Assembly (NCBI GenBank): GCA_039821145.1
Contig: JBCBOS010000023.1
Coordinates: forward strand, 1 to 64,000
Length of the DNA: 64,000 bases
Source of the DNA: JBCCSZ01 sp039821145
GTDB taxonomy: Bacteria > Bacteroidota > Bacteroidia > Chitinophagales > Saprospiraceae
Direction of reading: 5' to 3'
This document shows positions 7,899 through 15,646 of the stretch, piece by piece; the first letter of the stretch is position 1, and each line of letters begins with the position of its first letter. The position numbers and the translations under genes are program-made. The notes beneath the pieces were generated by a model. The model was not told the origin of the DNA. It did no database searches and saw only the letters and a list, made by a program, of their open reading frames with translations.

Positions 7899-9149
7899 AT
7901 GAGAGGATTTCTTCTGCTGACTGTCTTGCTATCGCTTTGCAACAGCCTACATGCCCAGGATTGGGACAGGCGGCACCGATTCGCCAAGTCGTATTTCGGG
8001 GTCAGTACCTTTGTCAGCCCGAGCATGCAAAACGGGAGCTTCGCCAATGCCAGTGGAGAGGTGGTCCAATACGAGCGCAGTGGATTCTTGTCTCCGGCCG
8101 TCAATATAGGGGCCACTCACTTTTGGGGCCATGCAGATTTTTACATTTCCATCAATACCAGTGCCATCAAGTTGGGCGACGATGAGCTGGAAAACAGCAT
8201 CTATCTTGGCACATTTACAGGTCTGAGGGTCTACCCATTGCCATCCAAACCAGGCAACATCCGGCCCTACCTGGGCTACAAATTCTCCCCCCTTAGGTCT
8301 CGGCAGACTGATGTGTCAGGGCAGAAATACAGATTCACCCAAGTCAAGTCGGTCTTTGATGTTGGATTGGGATGGCAGTTGCCAAATTTTTATGTCACCA
8401 TAGAGTATGGTCGGGTGGTCAATCCCTCCTTTGACACCTACCTTTCCCGAACGATCCAAGGCCGTGACCGCTTCCCCACCCAACTCTTGCAAATCGGGCT
8501 GAATTACACCATCGACAGCACCCAACCAGCAAACACAAAAGCCAGCCGGGCCGCCAACGAGCTCTTTTCCGGCACCAATCAATATGGTTTCTTCTTTGGC
8601 ATCGGCCCCTCCGCTGCCTTCCCCATCGCCTCCTCAGAGTACATCACAGAGCAGTACCCCTTCTTGGACGATCGCGCCATGCCCCGCATCTTTCCCGACC
8701 TGGTCGTGGGCTACCACTTCACCAAGACGGACCTGGTCACTGCCCTTTCCTTTCGCCCCATGACCCAGAAGCGGGAGGCCTATGGCTTTGAGCAAACCAT
8801 CAACCGCAACAGCCTCATCCTGGAAGCCTACCAATTTTTGGGCGATTACCACGGCTTTGCTCCTTACCTCGGCATCGGCCTGAGCTACGAAAACCTCCAA
8901 CTGTCAGAAGTTGACAATGGCACAAGCATCAGCGATGTGACCCAAAACAAGTTCTCGCCAGCAGTCGTATTTGGCTGGGACATCCGACCAAGCGAAAAGG
9001 GCGACTGGTGGGTTTTGCGAACCAACCTGCGCTATTCTCCTTTCCTCCGCTTCTCCCATCGCGAGCAAGATCTGAGCCTGCAGCATCTCGAATTCAATTT
9101 CATTCAATTTGTCATGTATCCCCAGAGGAGGAAGAAGGTGAGTGGGTGA
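7899..9149 (+). CDS. Secreted outer-membrane beta-barrel protein, hypothetical
   Basis: 416 residues with a signal peptide ending near LHAQ (residue 20). The mature part alternates polar and hydrophobic residues with many aromatic-ended strands (for example YLGYKFSPL, VTIEYGRVV, RTNLRYSPFLRFS), which is typical of an outer-membrane barrel. No specific family is recognised. It follows the DUF2256 gene by 23 bp and may be co-transcribed with it. Its TGA stop directly abuts the stop of the convergent hydrolase. Confidence 0.65.
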   Translation: MRGFLLLTVLLSLCNSLHAQDWDRRHRFAKSYFGVSTFVSPSMQNGSFANASGEVVQYERSGFLSPAVNIGATHFWGHADFYISINTSAIKLGDDELENSIYLGTFTGLRVYPLPSKPGNIRPYLGYKFSPLRSRQTDVSGQKYRFTQVKSVFDVGLGWQLPNFYVTIEYGRVVNPSFDTYLSRTIQGRDRFPTQLLQIGLNYTIDSTQPANTKASRAANELFSGTNQYGFFFGIGPSAAFPIASSEYITEQYPFLDDRAMPRIFPDLVVGYHFTKTDLVTALSFRPMTQKREAYGFEQTINRNSLILEAYQFLGDYHGFAPYLGIGLSYENLQLSEVDNGTSISDVTQNKFSPAVVFGWDIRPSEKGDWWVLRTNLRYSPFLRFSHREQDLSLQHLEFNFIQFVMYPQRRKKVSG

Positions 9150-10226
9150 TCACTTGGCCACAGAAACCAATCGGCTGCTGGAAGAATGAGGTTCCTGCTC
9201 CTTGCCTTGTTGCGTCTTCCACTTGTCCACCACTCGCAAAACTTCCTGGCAAATCACGTCCGCATTTTCCTTCTTTGTGTAAATGCTGTTGTGGTGTGCA
9301 TCCAGGTTCACTTGCTGGCCATCGGTAGACAGTGTGGCGATGTCCTTTTGCAGATTCACCCATCGGGCCAGGCGCTCGGCTGACTTTTTCTTTTCTTCCT
9401 CTGTTGTTGGCTTTCTGCCTTTTTGCGTGGCCGTGAATACCCGGATCGGTATGGAACCAAAGTCCGTCGTTTCAGCCGCTCTTTTGAAGACCTGATTGAT
9501 CCATTCATTTTCCAACATGGCAGCTCTGGGGTAGTCTCCGTTGTAGGAGTAACAGATGGTGCGCTGGTTGATTTCCGGGGGGAGGCCTTCAAATTGTAGG
9601 ATCGGTCCGGCGACCTTGTTGTAAAGGGTCAGGAGGCCCATGTCGGCCAGGGTTGCCAATACGGTCAGGCCTCGCTTCATGGAGGTCTCTCTGGCCAAGG
9701 AATCTTCAGGGGTCCGGGAGTTCTGGTATTGATTGGGGTGGCTGGAATCCACGAAAAATAGGCCAACCACTTCGTCGGGATAGAGATCGGCAAAGACGCG
9801 GATCAGTGGTCCGCCCATGGAATGTCCTGCCAAAATGTAGGGAGGCGTTTCCCCGGACTTTTCCAACAACTCATGCAATTCACGGGCAATGGTTTCGGCA
9901 TCGCGGGGACTCTGATTCGACTCGCTGTATACGATGCCAGCCCGGTCGTAGCGCACCACCCGCATGCGGTCCTTCAGGCCATCGCTCAGCCAGTAGTACG
10001 AATCGCTGGGCACGCCCAAGCCCCCTTCCACAACCAAGGTTGGCTCGTCGCTCCTCTCTCCAGAGCAATTGATGTGTAGTTTGACACCATCCACATCGAC
10101 GAGTTTTCCCGGAGGCTGTACCTCTGGTCCAAATAGGCGACAGAACAAGCCAGCCAAAATGAGAAGGGCCAATAAAGATCCGATTGATACAGCGATCCAC
10201 TTGAGAATTTTCAAAAATATTTTCAT
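9150..10226 (-). CDS. Alpha/beta hydrolase
   Basis: 358 residues. There is an N-terminal membrane helix or uncleaved signal (IAVSIGSLLALLILAGLF). The hydrolase fold follows, with an oxyanion region (VVEGGLGVPSD), the nucleophile elbow GHSMGG, and a catalytic histidine likely in LDAHHNSI near the C-terminus. The substrate is unknown. ATG 10226 places the membrane segment right at the N-terminus; an upstream in-frame start adds 13 residues with no support. It probably acts anchored on the periplasmic side. Confidence 0.8.
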   Translation of the reverse strand: MKIFLKILKWIAVSIGSLLALLILAGLFCRLFGPEVQPPGKLVDVDGVKLHINCSGERSDEPTLVVEGGLGVPSDSYYWLSDGLKDRMRVVRYDRAGIVYSESNQSPRDAETIARELHELLEKSGETPPYILAGHSMGGPLIRVFADLYPDEVVGLFFVDSSHPNQYQNSRTPEDSLARETSMKRGLTVLATLADMGLLTLYNKVAGPILQFEGLPPEINQRTICYSYNGDYPRAAMLENEWINQVFKRAAETTDFGSIPIRVFTATQKGRKPTTEEEKKKSAERLARWVNLQKDIATLSTDGQQVNLDAHHNSIYTKKENADVICQEVLRVVDKWKTQQGKEQEPHSSSSRLVSVAK

Positions 10227-10401
10227 GATGCTTTGTAGTTTGATTGATTCGCTGCAAACATCCATTCCTTTGGCAGTTCTTCCAACTTATTGTGATGAGC
10301 CATGCAGAAAGTTACACACACCAGTCTCTGCGATGCCCCAATCCAGTTCGACACAAAAAAGATGCTGTTGGGCCTCAAAGCCGTGCTGTTGATCAAAAAG
10401 A

Positions 10402-10432
10402 TTGTCAATCGATCTGAGGAAGGCTATTTTTG
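10402..10432 (+). promoter_or_regulatory. Promoter of the LytS-type kinase, box four bases before the start codon
   Basis: TTG at 10402-10404, a 20-bp spacer and TATTTTTG at 10425-10432 fit the Flavobacterium/Bacteroides consensus TTG-N17-23-TAnnTTTG. The ATG of the kinase is at 10437. Transcription would start at or within a few bases of that ATG, which suggests a leaderless mRNA. Confidence 0.5.
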
Positions 10433-10436
10433 TGTC

Positions 10437-11528
10437 ATGACTGAATCAATTCAAAAACAAAAGGTGTTCATTACAGGCGGAATCGTCACCGTTGGACTGA
10501 CCATCGTGCTGAGCGCACTGGGTTTCATCTTTACAGGAGAAGAACAAGCCTATTTCAATGTCTACATCCTGATCCTCTATTGGCTGCTGGTCTCCTTTCT
10601 GATCTATAAGATTCGGATTTACAAGACCATCGGATTTGTGGCATTGTTCGTCGCCCTCATGATACTGGACAATTACATGCGCATTCCCGACAACCCCATT
10701 ACCCTGTCGGCAATCGTTCTGTATTGGATCACGGCAGTCTACCTTCTCTTCCCCCGCTTTTTCAAAAAGTACAAAATCATCATCTTATCTGTCTATGGAG
10801 TTGTTTTGTCCTACTTCATCATCTCCCGCATGATGCCCAACTACCAGGAAGACCACCACTTGCGGGTGATCAATCTATTGGTCATTCCCATTCCGTTTTT
10901 GGTTGCCATGGGCATCTACGACCAGTGGCACTGGCTGACGGTCTTACAAGCAGACAAGGCCAAAACAGAACTGACCTTACTCAAAAGCCAAATCAATCCA
11001 CACTTCTTTTTCAATACCTTGAACAATTTGTACGGATTGGCCATGGAGAAATCTGACGAAGCGCCGAGGGTGATCCTTCGGCTGTCGGACATGATGCGCT
11101 ACACCATCTACAAAGGCAAGGAAGAGACCGTTTCTTTGAAAGACGAAATCGACTATCTACAGAATTACATTGAGCTGCACAAAATTCGCTACCAAAAAGA
11201 GGTGGAAGTTTCCTTTGTACATGATGTAGAAGAACATCTACAAGTCGCGCCTCTCCTGTTCATCATCCCATTGGAAAATGCCTTCAAACACGGGGTGGAA
11301 AAAATGCGAGAGGGGGCCTTCATCCACCTACAGATGCACACCCGCGATGACCAACTCATTTTCGCCATTGAAAACAGCTACGAAAAAGCCCCTTCCCACC
11401 AACCCAGAGGCATCGGACTGGACAATCTCCAAAAGAGACTACAGCATTCCTACCCCAATCGACATGAACTCATCATCGATCAAGAAGAATCCATTTACAA
11501 GTTCCAGCTAACTCTTGTACTGACATGA
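10437..11528 (+). CDS. LytS-type sensor histidine kinase
   Basis: 363 residues. Roughly the first 165 residues hold about five membrane helices with no recognisable periplasmic sensor domain. The His_kinase (PF06580) region follows, with the phospho-acceptor H189 in NPHFFFN, then an ATP-binding domain with the N-box-like LENAFKHG and GIGLDNLQKRL. Kinases of this class signal to LytTR regulators. The stop overlaps the ATG of the LytTR gene by 4 bases, so the pair is coupled. The upstream frame extends to 10302, but a promoter box lies between, so ATG 10437 is preferred. Confidence 0.88.
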   Translation: MTESIQKQKVFITGGIVTVGLTIVLSALGFIFTGEEQAYFNVYILILYWLLVSFLIYKIRIYKTIGFVALFVALMILDNYMRIPDNPITLSAIVLYWITAVYLLFPRFFKKYKIIILSVYGVVLSYFIISRMMPNYQEDHHLRVINLLVIPIPFLVAMGIYDQWHWLTVLQADKAKTELTLLKSQINPHFFFNTLNNLYGLAMEKSDEAPRVILRLSDMMRYTIYKGKEETVSLKDEIDYLQNYIELHKIRYQKEVEVSFVHDVEEHLQVAPLLFIIPLENAFKHGVEKMREGAFIHLQMHTRDDQLIFAIENSYEKAPSHQPRGIGLDNLQKRLQHSYPNRHELIIDQEESIYKFQLTLVLT

Positions 11529-12223
11529 CATACTGCATCATCGACGACGAACCCATTGCCCATCGCATCATTGAGGGCTACTGCCAACACTTGCCCCATC
11601 TCCAAAAAGTGGGAAATTGCTACGACGCCTTCGAGGCCATGCAGCTGCTCAACCAAGAGGCGGTCGACTTGATCTTTCTGGACATCAACATGCCCAAGCT
11701 CTCCGGCTTCGACCTTCTGAAAAGCATGCGACAACCTCCCAAAGTCATCGTGACCTCGGCCTACAAAGAATACGCCCTGGAAGGCTATGAACTGAACGTG
11801 GCCGACTACCTGCTCAAGCCCTTTTCGTTCGATCGATTTCTCAAGGCGATGAACAAGCTCGTAGACCACCAGAGCCCCGCACCAGCGCCCGCCCATTCCT
11901 CGGATAACAAAAAGCTGCGCTTTTTCCTCAAAGGAGACAAGAAAATGCACCAGATACATGCCGAAGACATCTTGTTCATCGAAGCATACGGCAACTACAC
12001 AAAGGTCTTCTTGACCAAAGAGACCATTGTCAGTCACCAAAAAATCTCTTCCCTTGAGGAACTGCTGCCCAAGTCAGCATTTTTGAGGGTCCACAAATCC
12101 TTCATCGTATCCACCGATAAGATCAAAATGATAGAAGGCAACCGAATTCAAATTGGTACACACCTCATCCCCATCGGCCAAACTTACAAGCAAAGCCTCA
12201 AACGGCTTTTCCGGGGAGATTGA
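11525..12223 (+). CDS. LytTR-family response regulator
   Basis: 232 residues. The receiver domain spans about 1-120 with acidic pocket D7/D8, phospho-acceptor D53 in FLDINMP, and KPFSFDRFL after the conserved lysine. The DNA-binding LytTR domain spans about 140-230 (ILFIEAYGNYTKVFL; FLRVHKSFIV). It is the cognate partner of the kinase it overlaps. Target promoters cannot be told from here. No strong terminator is visible after it. Confidence 0.9.
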   Translation: MTYCIIDDEPIAHRIIEGYCQHLPHLQKVGNCYDAFEAMQLLNQEAVDLIFLDINMPKLSGFDLLKSMRQPPKVIVTSAYKEYALEGYELNVADYLLKPFSFDRFLKAMNKLVDHQSPAPAPAHSSDNKKLRFFLKGDKKMHQIHAEDILFIEAYGNYTKVFLTKETIVSHQKISSLEELLPKSAFLRVHKSFIVSTDKIKMIEGNRIQIGTHLIPIGQTYKQSLKRLFRGD

Positions 12224-12354
12224 CAGCAGTTTGCTCCCCCATTTGAACGGACAAAACAAAAATGCGCTCAACGCCCGTAACCCTTTGGCCCAAGGGCAGT
12301 ACTCCTTATAAATGCACAAAACAAATGGCTGGAAATGTTAAAATTCGCTAATCC

Positions 12355-12368
12355 ACGAAGAATTTCGT
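12355..12368. promoter_or_regulatory. Operator-like dyad 1 upstream of blaI
   Basis: The sequence acgaa-gaat-ttcgt carries the core ACGAA-N4-TTCGT. It is the farthest from the gene of three matching sites; its centre is 30 bp before that of site 2. Likely a binding site of the BlaI dimer encoded next door. Confidence 0.6.
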
Positions 12369-12383
12369 AGAAGAACTTGACCT

Positions 12384-12399
12384 TACGAAAACTTTCGTA
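12384..12399. promoter_or_regulatory. Operator-like dyad 2 upstream of blaI
   Basis: tacgaaa-ac-tttcgta is a perfect dyad containing the same core ACGAA-N4-TTCGT. A candidate -7 box, TATACTTG (one mismatch, 12400-12407), lies between this site and site 3, so bound repressor would cover the promoter. Confidence 0.65.
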
Positions 12400-12407
12400 T
12401 ATACTTG

Positions 12408-12427
12408 TATACGAAATCATTCGTATA
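12408..12427. promoter_or_regulatory. Operator-like dyad 3 upstream of blaI
   Basis: tatacgaa-atca-ttcgtata has perfect 8-bp arms around a 4-bp spacer. It holds the same ACGAA-N4-TTCGT core, with its centre 26 bp from that of site 2. It overlaps the likely transcription start region 28 bases before the ATG, as expected of an autoregulatory operator. Confidence 0.65.
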
Positions 12428-12454
12428 ATCATTTTCTGACAACAACTGCTTCTT

Positions 12455-12862
12455 ATGTCAACTCATAAACATCCAAAGCCCACCGACTCGGAACTGGAAA
12501 TTCTCCAGATCCTTTGGGAACACGGTCCCTCCCCGGTGCGCTTTGTCAACGAACAGCTCAACCAGCGCAAAGAAGCCAGCGAGCCCAAGACGGGATACAC
12601 CACGACCCTCAAACTGATGCAAATCATGACGGGCAAGGGCTTGACGCAGCGCAATACCGAAAGCAGAACCCACATCTACGAAGCCATTGCCAGCGAAACC
12701 GAGACCCAACAACACTTGCTCCAACAATTTGTGGATGCCACCTTCCGAGGCTCTGCCATGAAGATGGTGATGCAAGCTCTCGGCAACAACTCTACCTCCC
12801 AAGAGGAGTTGGACGAAATCAAAGCACTGATTAGCAAGATCGAAGGGAAAGACGAGGCCTAG
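12455..12862 (+). CDS. blaI: BlaI/MecI/CopY-type transcriptional repressor
   Basis: 135 residues, the usual size. The winged-helix domain is at the N-terminus (DSELEILQILWEHGPSPVR; GYTTTLKLMQIMTGKGL), and a C-terminal helical dimerisation region follows. In the classical system the dimer represses its own operon until the partner M56 sensor triggers its cleavage. Three ACGAA-N4-TTCGT dyads just upstream are probable binding sites. The M56 gene starts 100 bp downstream on the same strand. The regulated function need not be beta-lactam resistance; no beta-lactamase lies in this operon. Confidence 0.9.
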   Translation: MSTHKHPKPTDSELEILQILWEHGPSPVRFVNEQLNQRKEASEPKTGYTTTLKLMQIMTGKGLTQRNTESRTHIYEAIASETETQQHLLQQFVDATFRGSAMKMVMQALGNNSTSQEELDEIKALISKIEGKDEA

Positions 12863-12962
12863 GCAGCATTTCACCTTCCATTTTTTTGACAAATCTAGCT
12901 TGCAACGATCTGCAAAGAATCTTGTCTTTACAATCGTGTTGCGGGCCATACAATAAAATATC

Positions 12963-15500
12963 ATGAGTTTCATCGCCCAATACTTTCAAGAAGAATTCAT
13001 CTATGCCATGGGATGGACCGTTTTGCATTCCTTTTGGCAAGGCATCGCCATCGCCTTGATCATGGCCGTCGTATTGGCCAGTCTGCAAGGCCGCTCTGCC
13101 CGACTGCGCTACGAAATTGCCAGCTTCAGCCTGTTTTTGATGCTGGTCAGTGCCGTTTGCACCTTCATCTACCTGTACGACCATTCCAGCAGCACGATGA
13201 CTGCCGCTGCTCTCGACGCCACCACCGTCCACATTATCGCTCCTGCCGGAGGAGAAAGCGGTGGATTGCTCAACGGCTTTTTCCAGACTTGCAACACCTA
13301 CTTCAACGATCACCTGCCGCTCATCGTCAGTGTTTGGCTGCTGGGAATGGCATTTTTCCTCCTTCGCTTGCTGGGTGGACTGGCGTATGTTCAAGGACTG
13401 CGCAATCGCCACAATCGGCCCATGGAGGAGTTTTGGCAACACAAAATGAAGGGCTTGGCCAGTCGAATGCGCATCCGCCGCCCTGTGGCTTTGCTGGAAT
13501 CGGCTCAAGTCAAAGTCCCCATGGTCATTGGCTATCTCAAACCAGCCATCCTCATGCCCCTGGGTGCCATCAATCAGCTCAATATGAACGAGGTGGAAGC
13601 CATCCTGGCCCATGAGCTGGCACACATCCGGCGCAACGATTATCTGCTGAACATCTTGATCGCCATGATCGAAGCACTGTTTTACTACAACCCCGCCGTG
13701 TGGTGGATGGCAGCCAACATTCGCAGCGAACGCGAAAACTGTTGCGACGATTTGGCCATCCAGGTATGTGGCAATTCCCTTACGTATGCCAAGGCATTGG
13801 TGCGCATTCAGGAGCTTCACCAAGCATCCATCCCGGCCTTTGCCATGTCGTTTTCTGGCAACAAAAAGCAGTTGCTGCACCGCATCCGTCGCATTCTCAA
13901 TCAGCCCCAAAACCGCAGTCACATCCGCGAGAAACTGGGCGCCACCTGTTTGCTACTGATGATGATCCTATTTGTCTCCATGGGCGCAGGACCATCTCAA
14001 CAAGAAGACAATCAACAAAGCTCTGAATGGATAGAAGTGGAAAGCTTCGAACCCACCACCGTATTCTTTGAATCCTCCACTGAACAAACAGACAGCCTTC
14101 CCCCCCCAAAAAAGAAGTCCAAAACCAAGGCACACTACTTCAAAGAGACGGATGGAAGAAAAGTGGAATTGAAAATCGAAGATGGAGAGGTGGTAGAACT
14201 CAAGATCAATGGAGAAGCCATTCCTCCTTCGGAAAGAGACAAGTATGGCGACATCGTATCAGAACTACAAGATGTCCCTGCGCCACCAAAGCCACCGGCA
14301 CCGCCAGTACCGCCAACACCACCTGCACCCCCGACGCCACCAATGCCACCGACGCCGCCAGCTCCATCTGCTCCTCCGGCTCCGCCCGCACCCAGTGGAA
14401 CAGGCTTTGGCTGGCTCGATACGCAAAGCCTTCCATCGCGTACAGACGACGATTTGATATTCCGGTTTGACAACAACGACGCCTTCATCACAGATACAAA
14501 GTCCAGTGCCTTCATTTGGGACAGCAATGGCAAAAGAGACACCATCTTTTTGAACGATGGCAAAATCCGGAGCAACAACAAAGAAAGCCTTGCCTTTTTG
14601 TGGCCCGAGTCCAATGTATTGCTGAGCTCTCCCTCTGGCTTTTCCCTTCGTTCCAATGAAGCCACGGATGATTGGATGACCCCATTCCTCTGGCCCAAGG
14701 AGAGCAAGAAGCAACGCAAAAAGCGCATGAAGGAAAGAAAGAAGAGAATGAAAGCTCGCAAGAAAAAAATGAAAAGGCGGAAATCCAAAAAGCGCAACTC
14801 AACCGTATATATCCTCACAGACACCATCCGCCCTCTCGTTGGTCTGAGCGAAAGAGAAGAGATGTTGGAGCAATACAGAGAGGCAACCCAAGAGTTCCAG
14901 GAATTGATGCAAGACAGAGCAGAGAGAATGGCAGAAGCTCAAGACATAGTGACTGCTGAAGGAGAGGCAATGATGCGCTTGCAGAAAGAAGAACTCGACG
15001 CCTTTGCGCACAAAATGGAAGAACAATCACTTCTCAAAGATCATGCTGGCCTGTTGGAATTGGAAGCGACTCAGTACCGAGAAAACCAAACCATTTACCA
15101 AAATCAGATCGAAGAACTGCGAGAGAGCGCGGAGCAACTGCAAGAAGAAGCAAAGCATCTTCAAAAGCTGGAACAAAGGGAGCTCGAAGAATACTTGAAG
15201 CAGGCCAAAAAACATAAGCGCGGTCTGATTCAGATGAGAGAGCAAAGCGAGATCATGAAGAAAATAGCTCTGGAGATGAAGTCCAAGCAATTCGACAGGT
15301 TGGAACAAATGGAAGAACAGCTTTTGAAAGATGGCCTGATCAAAAGTACAAAGTCCTACAGCATCAAACTCGACAACAAGACATTTCAGGTCAATGGCAA
15401 AAAGCAATCTGCCAAGGTCCACGAAAAATATTATTACTTGTACAAAGACATGCTTGGAAACATGGAAAGCGGGAAGCTCGAAATTCGAAAGGGGAAGTAA
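12963..15500 (+). CDS. M56 (BlaR1-like) membrane metallopeptidase with long C-terminal extension
   Basis: 845 residues. The first ~345 residues form the M56 core: membrane helices near 15-40, 50-72 and 118-145, the zinc motif HELAH (H217, E218, H221) facing the cytoplasm, a downstream RSERENCCDD segment likely giving the third ligand, and a final helix (CLLLMMILFVSMGAG). The rest should be periplasmic. It has a beta-rich unit (KVELKIEDGEVVELKING), a proline-rich stretch of some 40 residues, a very basic K/R segment, and a glutamine/glutamate-rich coiled coil of about 150 residues. There is no penicillin-binding sensor domain like that of BlaR1, so the signal sensed is probably different. Confidence 0.85.
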   Translation: MSFIAQYFQEEFIYAMGWTVLHSFWQGIAIALIMAVVLASLQGRSARLRYEIASFSLFLMLVSAVCTFIYLYDHSSSTMTAAALDATTVHIIAPAGGESGGLLNGFFQTCNTYFNDHLPLIVSVWLLGMAFFLLRLLGGLAYVQGLRNRHNRPMEEFWQHKMKGLASRMRIRRPVALLESAQVKVPMVIGYLKPAILMPLGAINQLNMNEVEAILAHELAHIRRNDYLLNILIAMIEALFYYNPAVWWMAANIRSERENCCDDLAIQVCGNSLTYAKALVRIQELHQASIPAFAMSFSGNKKQLLHRIRRILNQPQNRSHIREKLGATCLLLMMILFVSMGAGPSQQEDNQQSSEWIEVESFEPTTVFFESSTEQTDSLPPPKKKSKTKAHYFKETDGRKVELKIEDGEVVELKINGEAIPPSERDKYGDIVSELQDVPAPPKPPAPPVPPTPPAPPTPPMPPTPPAPSAPPAPPAPSGTGFGWLDTQSLPSRTDDDLIFRFDNNDAFITDTKSSAFIWDSNGKRDTIFLNDGKIRSNNKESLAFLWPESNVLLSSPSGFSLRSNEATDDWMTPFLWPKESKKQRKKRMKERKKRMKARKKKMKRRKSKKRNSTVYILTDTIRPLVGLSEREEMLEQYREATQEFQELMQDRAERMAEAQDIVTAEGEAMMRLQKEELDAFAHKMEEQSLLKDHAGLLELEATQYRENQTIYQNQIEELRESAEQLQEEAKHLQKLEQRELEEYLKQAKKHKRGLIQMREQSEIMKKIALEMKSKQFDRLEQMEEQLLKDGLIKSTKSYSIKLDNKTFQVNGKKQSAKVHEKYYYLYKDMLGNMESGKLEIRKGK

Positions 15501-15646
15501 CCACAAGGAGGTCGCTGGCTGGGTACATCCAAAAGTGGATTTCTGCCATTTCATGTAACAACAAACCTCCAAATGTTAATCCCTCCGAGGAACTTGTGGC
15601 TTTGCCAACAAAAAGACAATTTGATAGACAAATAAAAATGCATCTG

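Noticed and set aside
14277..14400. Repeated CCACCN triplets as a possible DNA repeat element
   Set aside because: They encode the proline-rich linker of the M56 protein and are explained by coding.
14135..14827. Glycine-rich 230-codon frame on the minus strand
   Set aside because: It is the complement of the proline-rich and K/R-rich part of the M56 protein; repetitive codons leave the opposite frame open.
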